Shown: positions 44,769 through 54,512, numbered from the stretch's first letter. The stretch is DNA of 64,000 nucleotides from Planctomycetota bacterium (GCA_002746535.1 NVWA01000008.1:115813-179812); one strand, 5' to 3'. Numbers and translations: made by a program. Notes: a model not told the origin generated them from the letters alone.

Positions 44769-47093
44769 TTATAATTTGTTTTTCTTATTTAAAACAAAGT
44801 AAATTGATCTTGGTGAAGGTGTCGGTTCTACTTTGATAATAATTTTCTCTTGAATTAACTCTTTAAAGTCTTTTGTGATAGTACGGGGGTTAACGTTTAG
44901 AATTTCAGCAACTTCTTGTCGGTAAACTTTATCTAGATTTGTAAACAAATTTAAAATGCGCTCTTTTCTTAGCTCTGCTGTATTCCTTCTCGCTCTTATC
45001 TTCCATGCTAATTGAATATCTTTTTTAAATATTTCTTCTTCAGATATTTCTTTTAATATTATTGTTGTTTGGGACTCTTCAATAACTTCTTTTGCAGTTG
45101 GTTTATAAGCCTCTTTTCTGCTATTTTTTTTAAAATTGAAATCGGATATTTCATAATTAGATTTATCAGAATTTAGCATTCTTACTTTTTCTATTTCATT
45201 TCTTAACTCACGTACATTGCCATCCCAAATATGATTTGTAAGTTTTTCTTCAAGGGAATTTGACAAAGTAGCTTTTTTACTTTTTCGATTTAGATTTAAA
45301 AAATGATAGGCTATTGTTTTAATATCTTTTTTTCTTTCGCGCAATGGTTTGACTTGAATTTCAAGTTGTGTTATGCGGTAATATAGATCTTTTCTAAAGT
45401 TCTTTTCATCAACCATCTTTTGTAAATCAGCATTTGTAGCAATGATGAATCTACAATTGATTTTTCTAGTATGGTTTGAACCGATAGGTCGAATCTCCAT
45501 TTTTTCCAATACTCTTAACATAGAAACCTGCAGTAGAGGTGAAATGTCACCAAATTCATCCAAGAAGACACTTCCTTTGCCGGCGGTTTCAAAAATACCT
45601 TTATGAGCTTTATCGGCACTTGTATAAGCACCAGCCTCATGGCCAAATAACTCCGACTGTAATAAAGAATCAGGAATGGCACTACAATTTAATGTCAAAT
45701 ATGGTTGTTTAGATCTTTTCGATTGATGATGAAGATCATGTGCTACCAATTCTTTACCAACACCTGTTTCACCAGTAATCAAAACAGGTGCATCTAAATT
45801 AGAGAACTCTTTAATTGTTTTTCGTAGTAATACGGTTTCCTTACTATTACCAATGATGATTTCTTTTGGTAATTCTATTATGGTGGTTTTATCTTTAATA
45901 CTATTATGTATGTATGTCGATTGAGTCGCTTTTTCTCTAAGGATTTTTAAATCTTTAGGATTTATTTCAATGGCTAGTTTTAATGAATAATCGAAAATTC
46001 CCTGCCAATGATAATGTTCATGCAGTTTTGCTGCTTTAATAAAAAGCTCAGTAGCTTTCTTCATATTTTTTTTGAGCAATTCCAATCTAAATTGACATAT
46101 CATCAGTAAATTATCGGCGCTTGTTCTTGCCTTCCATTTATTAATTAGCCATTCACTTGCTTGAATGTCTTTATTGGCAAGCTCAGCTCTGATTAAATGA
46201 ATATGAGTATTTGAAATGATGACGTTTTCTTGGGAAGTCATTAATTTGGCGTATTTTAATGCTTGCTGAGGTTTCTTCCTTGCTAGAGATTGGTCTATCT
46301 TTATCCATAATGGTATATTGCTTTCTTTTTTGTAAAGTTTAACTCCGTGCCAGTCTTTAGGATCATTTATTCCTTGTTGCAAATACATGTAAACCATAAA
46401 GCGTTGTATTCTTGCTGTTGATACTTTTATTTTTGAAAAATCTATTTTAGTTTTTTTAATGTCTCCACGAGTTACTGAATTAAAAAATTTCCCCTGTTGA
46501 ATATTTTCTAATAAGTTAGTTTTTTCTTCTTTACTTAAAGTAGAAGTTGAAATCCTTTTTTTTAGGTCGTTTACTTTATTCTTTAAAAGATATAAGGTCC
46601 CATTAAAAGCACTTTTCAGAAATCTATGATTAATCATTATTTCGTAATCACGATAGTATTTGAATTTTAATGCCTTATCAGATAGTTTTAAATATTGCTC
46701 TTCTTGTTGCTCAGAATAATTTAGATTTTCACAGACTGCGAACTTAGCATAGATCAAAGCTTTTATCGTATTGTTGGTATTGGTGGTTATTAAACCTAAT
46801 CCTTTCTGTAGGTAGATATTGTTTCCTTGGCTATTGAATGTGTTCGAGAACAAGGATTGCAAGTAAATGAGATATAGAATTGATAATTCATTTGTTGAAG
46901 AACGATCCAAATCAAAATCAATTGCTACTTGCCAATCATCATTATTTTCTAAACCCTTTAAATCTTCAATCGTTTTGCTCGAAATTAATTTTATAGCTTC
47001 TGTGATGGGCTCATCATTCACTTCAGGATGTTTATCAAAAATTTGTGGTATTGACAATCTAGTTGTTAGGTATTGTTTTATGAGTGGATGCAT
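44769..47093 (-). CDS. AAA+ enhancer-binding-type regulator with TPR-like N-terminus and winged-helix C-terminus
   Basis: 774 residues. The first 380 are helical, TPR-like, with no receiver. The AAA+ domain has Walker A GETGVGKELVAHDLH and Walker B VFLDEFGDI. The sigma54-contact loop reads GAYTSAD, with Ser in place of the second Gly of GAFTGA, so sigma54 contact may be altered. Instead of a Fis HTH, the end is a winged helix (RRNTAELRKERILNLF, YRQEVAEILNVNPRTITKDF) of the DeoR/MarR sort. It is divergent from the methyltransferase cluster and is its likely regulator. Confidence 0.75.
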   Translation of the reverse strand: MHPLIKQYLTTRLSIPQIFDKHPEVNDEPITEAIKLISSKTIEDLKGLENNDDWQVAIDFDLDRSSTNELSILYLIYLQSLFSNTFNSQGNNIYLQKGLGLITTNTNNTIKALIYAKFAVCENLNYSEQQEEQYLKLSDKALKFKYYRDYEIMINHRFLKSAFNGTLYLLKNKVNDLKKRISTSTLSKEEKTNLLENIQQGKFFNSVTRGDIKKTKIDFSKIKVSTARIQRFMVYMYLQQGINDPKDWHGVKLYKKESNIPLWIKIDQSLARKKPQQALKYAKLMTSQENVIISNTHIHLIRAELANKDIQASEWLINKWKARTSADNLLMICQFRLELLKKNMKKATELFIKAAKLHEHYHWQGIFDYSLKLAIEINPKDLKILREKATQSTYIHNSIKDKTTIIELPKEIIIGNSKETVLLRKTIKEFSNLDAPVLITGETGVGKELVAHDLHHQSKRSKQPYLTLNCSAIPDSLLQSELFGHEAGAYTSADKAHKGIFETAGKGSVFLDEFGDISPLLQVSMLRVLEKMEIRPIGSNHTRKINCRFIIATNADLQKMVDEKNFRKDLYYRITQLEIQVKPLRERKKDIKTIAYHFLNLNRKSKKATLSNSLEEKLTNHIWDGNVRELRNEIEKVRMLNSDKSNYEISDFNFKKNSRKEAYKPTAKEVIEESQTTIILKEISEEEIFKKDIQLAWKIRARRNTAELRKERILNLFTNLDKVYRQEVAEILNVNPRTITKDFKELIQEKIIIKVEPTPSPRSIYFVLNKKNKL

Positions 47094-47168
47094 AGAGGAT
47101 CTTTATAGTAAATATAAAGAATTATTATAGTAATTATTAAACGATATTATAGAGGATTAATAGAGGAT
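47093..47168 (+). repeat. Three TAGAGGAT direct repeats in the divergent promoter region
   Basis: TAGAGGAT occurs at 47093-47100 (over the regulator's start), 47150-47157 and 47161-47168; the last two are exactly one helical turn (11 bp) apart. They lie about 90-165 bp upstream of the promoter-like element at 47258 and may be binding sites for the divergent regulator. Confidence 0.45.
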
Positions 47169-47257
47169 AATTATTATTAAATAGCCCATATTTTGACAAC
47201 AATTATTAGATAATCATAAGTCTATTTATGGCAATAGGTTACGAAGTCAGACTTAAT

Positions 47258-47273
47258 TGGCATCCCATTTGAT
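47258..47273 (+). promoter_or_regulatory. Near-consensus sigma54-like promoter of the methyltransferase cluster
   Basis: TGGCAT-CCCAT-TTGAT, preceded by T: a perfect -24 element, but the -12 element ends GA where GC is normally needed. It is 39 bp before the ATG at 47312 and faces the gene cluster next to a sigma54-activator-type regulator. Confidence 0.45.
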
Positions 47274-47311
47274 ATACAACCAATAAAGTAAGCCTAATGG
47301 AGGATATATAT

Positions 47312-48007
47312 ATGTATCAAAATACAGTTGCTATTAAGACGAAGACAAGAGATGAAATCGCTCAAGCCTATTCTTCAGACCCATGGTGGTATGATTTACG
47401 AGGATTCATGATTTTATCATTTTCTTACCGCGAGACATTGTGGAGTCAGATTAGTTTTTTTGGAAGTAATTTTGGTGAGGTCCATCTTGAAGCTGCAATA
47501 GGTACAGGCACCTTGCTTGATATTATATTAAAATACAAAAAACTGATGAGAAGAAGCATTCCTAGAATTATAGGGTTTGATTATGCAGAAAGAATGCTGA
47601 ATGGTGCTAGAAAAAGATTTAAAAACAATAAAAGTGTTGAGCTAATTAGAGCTGATGTTGCAAAGCTACCTTATAAAGAAAATTATTTTGACACCATCAA
47701 TATTGCCAATGCTATTCATTGCTTTCCTGATGTCGCAAGTGCACTAAAAGAAATTCATCGTGTATTAAAAGCCGATGGCACATTAGCTTTGAATACGCTT
47801 TTATATCCAGATAGTAAAAACCCACTAAATATTATTTCAATAAAAATTAATAATTGGGGGATTAAAAAAGGTATTTTATTTACTCCTTATCACTCAGATG
47901 AAATCAAAACACTACTAGATATTATTGGATTTAGAATTGTTTATGAAAAAAGAAAAGGAAATGTCTTAAATGTCGTAGCAAAAAAGAAAGTTGAAGTGGG
48001 GGTATAA
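47312..48007 (+). CDS. SAM-dependent methyltransferase (class I)
   Basis: 231 residues: SAM motif I LEAAIGTGTLLDIIL, acidic motif IIGFDYAERML, motif IV region FDTINIANAIHCFPD and EIHRVLKADGTLALN, as in ubiquinone/menaquinone-type methyltransferases. GGAGG at 47299-47303 fixes the ATG at 47312. The substrate is unknown; with an N-acyltransferase and an E1-like gene directly downstream it may tailor a small acylated product. Confidence 0.8.
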   Translation: MYQNTVAIKTKTRDEIAQAYSSDPWWYDLRGFMILSFSYRETLWSQISFFGSNFGEVHLEAAIGTGTLLDIILKYKKLMRRSIPRIIGFDYAERMLNGARKRFKNNKSVELIRADVAKLPYKENYFDTINIANAIHCFPDVASALKEIHRVLKADGTLALNTLLYPDSKNPLNIISIKINNWGIKKGILFTPYHSDEIKTLLDIIGFRIVYEKRKGNVLNVVAKKKVEVGV

Positions 48008-48010
48008 ATT

Positions 48011-48847
48011 ATGAGAAATAATTCTGGCACAACTCAATTACTTTCAAGAATGTATTCTAATCCTAATCATTCTTGGAAAGATTCAAGTGAAGAAGGAAAT
48101 AAGTTTTCTTTTATACTTGCGAATGACTATGAAACTCGCCAAAGTGCTTATAGATTAGCCAACAGTGCTTTTCAAGAAATGGAATATGTGGACTCAACTT
48201 CTGAGTATATTGTTGATGCACATGATTGTGATGAAGATACCTTTACACTTTTGGTTAAAAATGAAAATGGCGAAAGTATCGGAACTGTAAGTTTATATTT
48301 TGATAAATATAAAAGTCTTCCAAGTGATGAAGTTTTTTGCGAAGAGATGTCAACGTTAAGGAAAAATAAAGTCAGAATTGCTGAAGTAACAAGATTAGCA
48401 ATTGCGCCAAGATATCGTCAATCTAAAACATTAATTTCAAGAATGTTTAATATGATGTATTTATATGCATATAAAATTATGCAATTTACTGATTTGGTGA
48501 TTGAGGTTAAAGAAGTACATGCTTTTTATTATCAAAAACTTTTGTCGTTTGAGATTCTTGGTAAGGCTAGATCTTGTTTACGTGTAAATGGAACTTTGGC
48601 TAACATATTGCATATTAAGCTTAGTGGAATTAATAAGGAAATTCTAGATCGAAGAGATCCAGTTAAATCAAAATCATTAAGAAAAAACATTTATAATTCA
48701 GCTTTCTCACAATATCAAGAGAATGAGATAATTATTTTTTTTAATAATAATAAAAAACCTATGTCAAAAAGGGAAATGGCCTTTTATGATATAAGTTTGG
48801 ATGATTTAATTCTTAATAATGAAGAATTAGAATTGGTTTTGATTTAA
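48011..48847 (+). CDS. FeeM-like N-acyl amino acid synthase / GNAT-fold acyltransferase
   Basis: 278 residues. The segment RIAEVTRLAIAPRYR, then VKEVHAFYYQKLLSFEILGK and RVNGTLANILHI is the pattern of FeeM-type N-acyl amino acid synthases, a GNAT-fold group related to acyl-homoserine-lactone synthases. The enzyme would take an acyl group from acyl-ACP to an amine. It lies 3 bp after the methyltransferase gene with GGGGGT as ribosome-binding site. Product and acceptor are unknown. Confidence 0.72.
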   Translation: MRNNSGTTQLLSRMYSNPNHSWKDSSEEGNKFSFILANDYETRQSAYRLANSAFQEMEYVDSTSEYIVDAHDCDEDTFTLLVKNENGESIGTVSLYFDKYKSLPSDEVFCEEMSTLRKNKVRIAEVTRLAIAPRYRQSKTLISRMFNMMYLYAYKIMQFTDLVIEVKEVHAFYYQKLLSFEILGKARSCLRVNGTLANILHIKLSGINKEILDRRDPVKSKSLRKNIYNSAFSQYQENEIIIFFNNNKKPMSKREMAFYDISLDDLILNNEELELVLI

Positions 48848-48877
48848 AAAATTTAATCTTATAACGTGAGGTCAAAT

Positions 48878-49816
48878 ATGGTTAGCTCAAATAATTATTC
48901 ATATGAAAAAGCTACTGAAAGAAATATTGGTATTGTCGATGAAACTGAGCAAAAAATGCTTAAAGGGGCTCGTGTAGCTATTGCTGGTGTTGGTGCTGTA
49001 GGTGGAAATTACTTAATAACTCTAGCTAGAATGGGAGTCAGTAATTTTAAAATAGCTGACCCAGATATATTCGAGATGCCAAATCTGCAAAGACAAGCAG
49101 GTGCTTTCCTTAGCCATTTAAATGAAAAGAAAGTTGATGCGATGAAAAATATGGCCCTAGATATTAATCCAAATATTTCAATTGAAACATTTGATCAGGG
49201 TGTCAATGATAATACAGTGGATGATTTTTTAAAAGATGTTGATGTAGTGATAGATGGTATTGAAGCATTCCAAATTGCACCAAGAAGATTGCTCTATCGA
49301 AAAGCGAGAGAGCAAGGGAAATATGTCATGTGCTCAGCACCTATTGCTTATGGTGCTTCATTACAAATTTTTGACCCAAATGGAATGACTTTTGACCGTT
49401 ACTATAATATAGATGATTCGATGACCCGTTCTGAGCAAATCGGCGTTTTTCTTCTTGGATTAGCACCTAATTTATTATCTAAAAGTATGATTGATGAGAG
49501 TAAAGTTGATTTTGAAAAAGAAAAAGGTCCTGCATTAGCCAGTACGATTGCTTTAAGCACAGGTGTGATATGTTCAGAAATTTTAAAATTACTTCTTAAA
49601 AGAAACAAACCTAAATGTATTCCTCATGCCTTTTATATGGATCCATACAACTGGAACTTTGTTAAAAAATCTAGAAGACCTATACCCTTTAGATGGTTGC
49701 AGAAATTATTGCTTAAAATTGCGTTCAAAAAATTTCCTAGCCTAAAAAGAGTCTATGACAAGGAGTTAGCAGGCAGAACGTCTAGTTTGGAAATAAAGCA
49801 ATCTTTGATGATTTAA
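48878..49816 (+). CDS. ThiF/E1-like adenylyltransferase
   Basis: 312 residues with the E1 nucleotide fold GARVAIAGVGAVGGNYLI and ADPDIFEMPNLQRQAGAF. The zinc CxxC pairs and active-site Cys of MoeB-type enzymes are missing, and no carrier protein gene is adjacent, so it may activate a small molecule or peptide carboxylate. ATG 48878 is preferred over GTG 48866 because GAGG is correctly placed before it. Together with the FeeM-like and methyltransferase genes it makes a compact biosynthetic-looking cluster. Confidence 0.75.
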   Translation: MVSSNNYSYEKATERNIGIVDETEQKMLKGARVAIAGVGAVGGNYLITLARMGVSNFKIADPDIFEMPNLQRQAGAFLSHLNEKKVDAMKNMALDINPNISIETFDQGVNDNTVDDFLKDVDVVIDGIEAFQIAPRRLLYRKAREQGKYVMCSAPIAYGASLQIFDPNGMTFDRYYNIDDSMTRSEQIGVFLLGLAPNLLSKSMIDESKVDFEKEKGPALASTIALSTGVICSEILKLLLKRNKPKCIPHAFYMDPYNWNFVKKSRRPIPFRWLQKLLLKIAFKKFPSLKRVYDKELAGRTSSLEIKQSLMI

Positions 49817-49836
49817 AAGAAAAAGTGGGGGTTAGT

Positions 49837-50637
49837 TTAACGAACTTCTCTTGGTGCAATATTTAATGTTTTATGAAAAACTCTTGAAAAATATAAAGGG
49901 TCTGTAAATCCTACTTGGTAGGCAGCTTCTTTGACGCTATCTCCCCTTTGAAGTAATTTGTAAGCAAAGAGGCATTTTTCTCTGTTGATTAATTGAGTCG
50001 GAGATATGCCCAATTCATTTTTAAAAATTAAATTAATATGTTCAGGAGTCATAAAAAAAGCTTTGGCTAAATCTTGTCGATTAATTTTATCATGAACATG
50101 GTCTCTAATGAATTGAATCATTTCTTGAGTTCTTTTACTTAAAATAATATTTTCTTTGCCACTCCATGTTTCACCTAACATCAAAAGAATATTTTTGGTA
50201 ATTAAAGATAATTGTTCTTCTCTATACTTGCTATAAGAGTTGAATGTTTCACTGCAAATTCGAAATAAATCATGAATATTTTTTTGAGAATCTGGAGTTG
50301 TGATTCTAGGAGGCGTAGGAGCAATTCTATAATCTTTATTGAGCCATGACTCTGATGCAACTAACTCACAATGAATCCCAGAGATTATTCCATCTTCTTT
50401 ACTAGTGAATTCTAAAGAGTGTTTTTCACCTGGGAAAATACAAATTACCTGTCCTTGATTTATTTTTATGGCGTCACTATTATTTGTGTAAAAGGTTAAG
50501 CTACCCTTTACGAGATAGATAAATTGTAAATCACTAATTTTTCGTGGCCCCCAAATTTGGCCAACCGTGCAAGAGTGATAATTTGCAATGCGAACGGTAG
50601 GATTTATGTCCCCAATAGAAATATTATTATTATCCAT
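49837..50637 (-). CDS. AraC-family transcriptional regulator
   Basis: 266 residues: an N-terminal cupin-like sensing domain (FYTNNSDAIKINQGQVICIFPGEKHSL) and the two C-terminal HTHs, the second being SVKEAAYQVGFTDPLYFSRVF. Such regulators usually sense a sugar. It is divergent from the PhyH gene, with 100 bp between, which is its most likely target. Confidence 0.88.
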   Translation of the reverse strand: MDNNNISIGDINPTVRIANYHSCTVGQIWGPRKISDLQFIYLVKGSLTFYTNNSDAIKINQGQVICIFPGEKHSLEFTSKEDGIISGIHCELVASESWLNKDYRIAPTPPRITTPDSQKNIHDLFRICSETFNSYSKYREEQLSLITKNILLMLGETWSGKENIILSKRTQEMIQFIRDHVHDKINRQDLAKAFFMTPEHINLIFKNELGISPTQLINREKCLFAYKLLQRGDSVKEAAYQVGFTDPLYFSRVFHKTLNIAPREVR

Positions 50638-50737
50638 GTTATTAATACTTTAGTCTATTTACATAATAATAATGACAAGTATAACATAGATAATTATTTT
50701 TATAACACATTTTATATTAGTTAAAGCATGTGTTGAG

Positions 50738-51568
50738 ATGAAGCTTTTCAATGGATTCAATATGATAAAAGAAAGAATGTTAATCAGTGATGAAAAAGTC
50801 AGATCATTTAAAAAAAATGGATTTGTTTTAGGAGACAAAGTTTTAGATGACTGTGAAATCGATGTTCTGAGAAATGAAATGGAAAGAGTTATTGAAGAAC
50901 GTAATCGTACTGATATTGCTCAACCTGTGCAAGTAACTGATATATGCCGAGATGATGATAAAAGTGTTTGGCAGATTGTTAATATTTGGATGGCTAGCGA
51001 GCCATTTAAAAATTTAGTAATGAATCCTTTTATTAGTGACGCTATAAAAAGATTAGGGGGGCATTCTGAAAATAGAATTTGGCATGATCAAATTCAATAT
51101 AAACCTGCTGAAGACGGTGGTCAAAATGATTGGCACCAAGATGCTCCTTATTGGGCACCTTTAGAAGCTGAAACAATGATAAGTGCTTGGGTAGCTTTGG
51201 ATGATGCTGATGAAGAAAATGGTTGTATGAGCATGGTGCCCGGCAGTCATTTATGGGGTGATCAAATTAAATATCTTCATAGAAAAAGAGATGCAGGATG
51301 CGCCTTCAATAAATTTACTGAAAACTTTGACAACCGCATGATAAAGCCAGCTCTCTGTCCAGTTAAAAAAGGGGAGGTTCATTTTCATCATGCGTTAACA
51401 TGGCATGGCTCACAGAAAAACACAAGTGGTCGTCCACGACGTGCCTTAGCAATTCATTTTATAAACGAACATACGTTATTTAATGAGCTAGGCTCTCATT
51501 GTTGTAAAGAATTCATTGAATCAAAAAATGGTGAAAAAGTTGTTGGAGAGTATTTACCTTTGATTTAA
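50738..51568 (+). CDS. Phytanoyl-CoA dioxygenase (PhyH) family protein
   Basis: 276 residues, an Fe(II)/2-oxoglutarate oxygenase. The metal ligands are the HxD in DWHQDAPYWAP and the distal His in HHALTWHGSQ, and the 2-oxoglutarate Arg is in GRPRRALAIHF; MVPGSHLWGD is typical of the family. Start ATG 50738, with ATG 50762 as an alternative. The substrate is unknown, but genes of this type next to AraC regulators are common in carbohydrate and sulfatase loci. Confidence 0.85.
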   Translation: MKLFNGFNMIKERMLISDEKVRSFKKNGFVLGDKVLDDCEIDVLRNEMERVIEERNRTDIAQPVQVTDICRDDDKSVWQIVNIWMASEPFKNLVMNPFISDAIKRLGGHSENRIWHDQIQYKPAEDGGQNDWHQDAPYWAPLEAETMISAWVALDDADEENGCMSMVPGSHLWGDQIKYLHRKRDAGCAFNKFTENFDNRMIKPALCPVKKGEVHFHHALTWHGSQKNTSGRPRRALAIHFINEHTLFNELGSHCCKEFIESKNGEKVVGEYLPLI

Positions 51569-51590
51569 TATTGGGATTTACCTGATAGTT

Positions 51591-51762
51591 CCCCTCCTTT
51601 TTAAGGAGGGGTGGATGCGTAGCAGACGGGGTGTTTGAAATAGATAGATTGCCTGTTAGAATTGAAGAATCTTTTGTGGATAAATTGGATAATAGAAAAA
51701 AGTAACCACCTCCCCGCTACGCGGAATGTGATTCCCAGTACTCATCCTTGAAAAGGAGAAGG
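51591..51762. repeat. REP-like intergenic repeat element, copy 1
   Basis: It begins with the perfect hairpin CCCCTCCTTTTTAAGGAGGGG arms at 51591-51611, followed by GTGGATGCGTAGCAGACGGGG, which pairs imperfectly with CCTCCCCGCTACGCGG (51709-51724). The last part (51715-51762, CGCTACGCGGAATGTGATTC onward) recurs at 59286-59333. It is richer in G+C than its surroundings. It lies between convergent genes and may also act as a terminator. Confidence 0.65.
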
Positions 51763-51767
51763 AAAAA

Positions 51768-53090
51768 TTATTTTAATTTTTTAAAATGATCCCACATGAA
51801 TTGATTTGCTGCATTTTGTGTGTCATCCAAAATGGTATGAGCAGAGTAGGGCTGATGCATCATTTTATGTGGAGCATTATGAATATTGTATGCTGTGTAT
51901 ATACTTGTAGGTTTACAGGTTCCATCTAAATAGCCAATTGTAAATAGGCCTTCTGCTTTGGAGTTTCTTAAGAAATTTACGCTATCAAAATAGCGTAATA
52001 TTTCAATTTTATTTTGATCAGGTTTCATTCCACTTTCGTAAGGAACTAAGCTAGGCCAACCTGGAGCTCTATTAATTAGAGCGGCTGAGTGATCACAAAA
52101 ACCCGAGACTAAAGAAATGAAACCTGTGACATCCTGATCTAAATAGGCTCCGGCAATGGACTGGGCACCACCTTGGCTACTCCCACGAATAAATAATCTT
52201 TTCCCATCCCATTCAGGCAGCGATTTTAAAAAATCTAAACCGCGCTTTACTCTTATGAACATTCCTAGAAAATAAAATTCTTCAGGTGTTTTAAAATCAT
52301 TTCTAGAATAATTATTTAATTCATTTTCTGCCAAATCTAAATAATACTGTTCTGGCTGATCATTTGGAATCCCATGTGCATTGATTTCAAAAATAATGGC
52401 TCCTTTTTCAGCATGGGAAATAAAATTGTGAGGTTGTGAAGGGCCAACACCTGCTCCGTGAAGTGCTAAAACTAAAGGGTGTTTTCCCTCAGATCTATCT
52501 TTTGGCATTGTAAGGACACCTTCGGTAGGTTTTCCTAAACAAGTTACGCTTACATAGCTCAAGTCAACCTTTGAAATATCTTCCTTCAGAAGTGATTTCT
52601 GGGTGTATTCATGTAGGTGTGGATGTGAGGTAAAATTGATTTCTTGAGAAGAGCTTTTAATGGGAATCTTTGATAATTTATCTTTTTGAGTATCCCAGAA
52701 TCCATGAAAGTCATTAGGCTCTTCCATTGAAGGTCTTAATTCGTCGACGCTAAATCCAGCACCACAAGATTTTTGTAAAACCTGCTCCCCCATTTTATAA
52801 GTAATTTCCACAACAACAAATCCAGGTTTTTTTGCCGTGAAGGGTAATTTAATCAATTGGCCATTTAATTGTATATCGCCTCTTTCTATGGTCTCTTGTT
52901 GATCCCATAAAAGTTCATAGGAAATATTACCAGTAGAAATAATTTGATTATTTTCTTTTAACTCAATAATAAAGTATACAACTTCGTTAGTACTATAAAG
53001 TGGAGGCAAGATGGGTGAAGTAACTTTTAGAGAATAGTTTCCCAAAGTTGAAAATTCTTGGTCTTGAGTTAAATAACTATTTTCTGACAT
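51768..53090 (-). CDS. Acetyl-xylan-esterase-like alpha/beta hydrolase
   Basis: 440 residues without an evident signal peptide. Residues 1-125 form a beta-rich, Ig-like domain; the rest is a hydrolase of the AXE1/cephalosporin deacetylase type: oxyanion segment LALHGAGVGPSQPHN, nucleophile Ser in RGSSQGGAQSIAGAY, Asp in YLDGTCKPTS and His in SAHTILDD. It probably removes acetyl or other ester groups from carbohydrates. It is 9 bp downstream of the ceramidase-like gene on the same strand. Confidence 0.78.
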   Translation of the reverse strand: MSENSYLTQDQEFSTLGNYSLKVTSPILPPLYSTNEVVYFIIELKENNQIISTGNISYELLWDQQETIERGDIQLNGQLIKLPFTAKKPGFVVVEITYKMGEQVLQKSCGAGFSVDELRPSMEEPNDFHGFWDTQKDKLSKIPIKSSSQEINFTSHPHLHEYTQKSLLKEDISKVDLSYVSVTCLGKPTEGVLTMPKDRSEGKHPLVLALHGAGVGPSQPHNFISHAEKGAIIFEINAHGIPNDQPEQYYLDLAENELNNYSRNDFKTPEEFYFLGMFIRVKRGLDFLKSLPEWDGKRLFIRGSSQGGAQSIAGAYLDQDVTGFISLVSGFCDHSAALINRAPGWPSLVPYESGMKPDQNKIEILRYFDSVNFLRNSKAEGLFTIGYLDGTCKPTSIYTAYNIHNAPHKMMHQPYSAHTILDDTQNAANQFMWDHFKKLK

Positions 53091-53099
53091 ATCTAGTCC

Positions 53100-54395
53100 C
53101 TATTGTTTACAGAATTTGGTTAACTCTTCTTTCAATAACTTTTCTATACCAGGTTTTACCCAATTCCAATCTTCATTTAATTCATAGCCACCCCATTCAA
53201 AATCCTCATCTTGAGGAATATAAGCTAAAAACCCATCTCCATAAGCAGCAACTAGTAGCTCTTCATCTTTCATAATACTTTGACAATAAATTTGATACTC
53301 TATAAACATTTCTGCTGGTAAGAACATCATACGTGAATCAGGAAGTTTCAAAGAACTCACTTTAAAAGGATATTCTTTGATGCCTTTTTCCAGAACATTT
53401 AAATTCAAACCGCTGATATATTTTTCCACTGAGCTGCAATCTTTTGATGTAATGATAGCTTCTAGCTCTTCTTTTGTTTTTTTGACTTCTTTGATTGGAA
53501 CTGGAAAGGAATGAGAAATCCATTCTATTTTATCTAGTGGTTTTAATTTGATTTCTTGTTGGCACCGTTTCATAGCATGAAATAATTTTGTTCCAAAAAC
53601 TTGTATATCCTCTTCTCGGTCTGGCGATGCATATTTCGCATTTCCTAAATCTGCCCCACAACCATTAAAGTATACATGAAACGCTTTAGGAAAAGCTGAT
53701 TCCATTTGACGTAAGGCATAGCCTGGAGCATCATCTGAGATGGCATCTCTATTATTCGCAACTTGAGGGTGAGTTGCATAAAAATTTAATGAGACAATTA
53801 ATTCTTGATTCGTATCGTAAAATGAACATTGTCTTAAGTAGGGATCTATCTTCCCAGTTGCGTAAGACTTTAATTTCTTATCCTGACACTTTGTTGCTCG
53901 CCATTGCATTCCGTTTTTTGTTTTTATACGTCTGTTGCTGGCAAATTGGAACACTTTACTTTTGCTAATATTATAGTGAGTAATTTCTGTGCCTGCCTCA
54001 GAGCTAAGTTTTCGAATGGCTTGATCAGTATTTTTAAGAACTTCTTCCCAATAATTCCAATCAGAAAGATGAACATCATATTTATCAAGAAGTTTGTGAG
54101 TCCACTCGTCTACTAGTGGTACATCATGTTGATGTACCGTATGGACACTTACTTTTTCAAGATCGGTTCCCGCAGCATCAGCAATTGTTTTGGTCATTTG
54201 AGCATGGGATTCATTATCGAGCAAACAAAAGTCTAATGCGCCGATAACGATAGGCTTTTCATCAAAGGTTAAAATGACCCCTCTGAAATGTAAATCAGTT
54301 TCTTTGTACTTTGAAGGACCATGAAGACCTCCACATAAAACATTGCCAATAGGTGGCGTGATATTTATCTTAAATGTTTTTATATTGCAATTCAT
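53100..54395 (-). CDS. Neutral/alkaline ceramidase-like protein
   Basis: 431 residues. The pattern KINITPPIGNVLCGG at the start, VSVHTVHQHDVP, FYATHPQVANN and FNGCGADLGNAKYA matches the N-terminal catalytic domain of the neutral ceramidase family, with histidines that would bind zinc. No signal peptide and no C-terminal beta domain are seen. Homologues in this phylum and in Planctomycetes usually sit in carbohydrate loci, so a real sphingolipid substrate is doubtful. It is transcribed with the esterase gene. Confidence 0.75.
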   Translation of the reverse strand: MNCNIKTFKINITPPIGNVLCGGLHGPSKYKETDLHFRGVILTFDEKPIVIGALDFCLLDNESHAQMTKTIADAAGTDLEKVSVHTVHQHDVPLVDEWTHKLLDKYDVHLSDWNYWEEVLKNTDQAIRKLSSEAGTEITHYNISKSKVFQFASNRRIKTKNGMQWRATKCQDKKLKSYATGKIDPYLRQCSFYDTNQELIVSLNFYATHPQVANNRDAISDDAPGYALRQMESAFPKAFHVYFNGCGADLGNAKYASPDREEDIQVFGTKLFHAMKRCQQEIKLKPLDKIEWISHSFPVPIKEVKKTKEELEAIITSKDCSSVEKYISGLNLNVLEKGIKEYPFKVSSLKLPDSRMMFLPAEMFIEYQIYCQSIMKDEELLVAAYGDGFLAYIPQDEDFEWGGYELNEDWNWVKPGIEKLLKEELTKFCKQ

Positions 54396-54512
54396 AATGT
54401 CTCTTTTAGTTTTTAAGAAGTGAGAGGATTATAGTAACCGCAAGTGATTTTTAAAAAGAAAAACTTACCTTCTAAAGGAAAATAATTAGAAGGAGATTTT
54501 ATACTTTATGTC

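Noticed and set aside
51591..51762. Insertion sequence
   Set aside because: The element is too short to encode a transposase and contains no open frame; it fits a REP/MITE-like repeat better.
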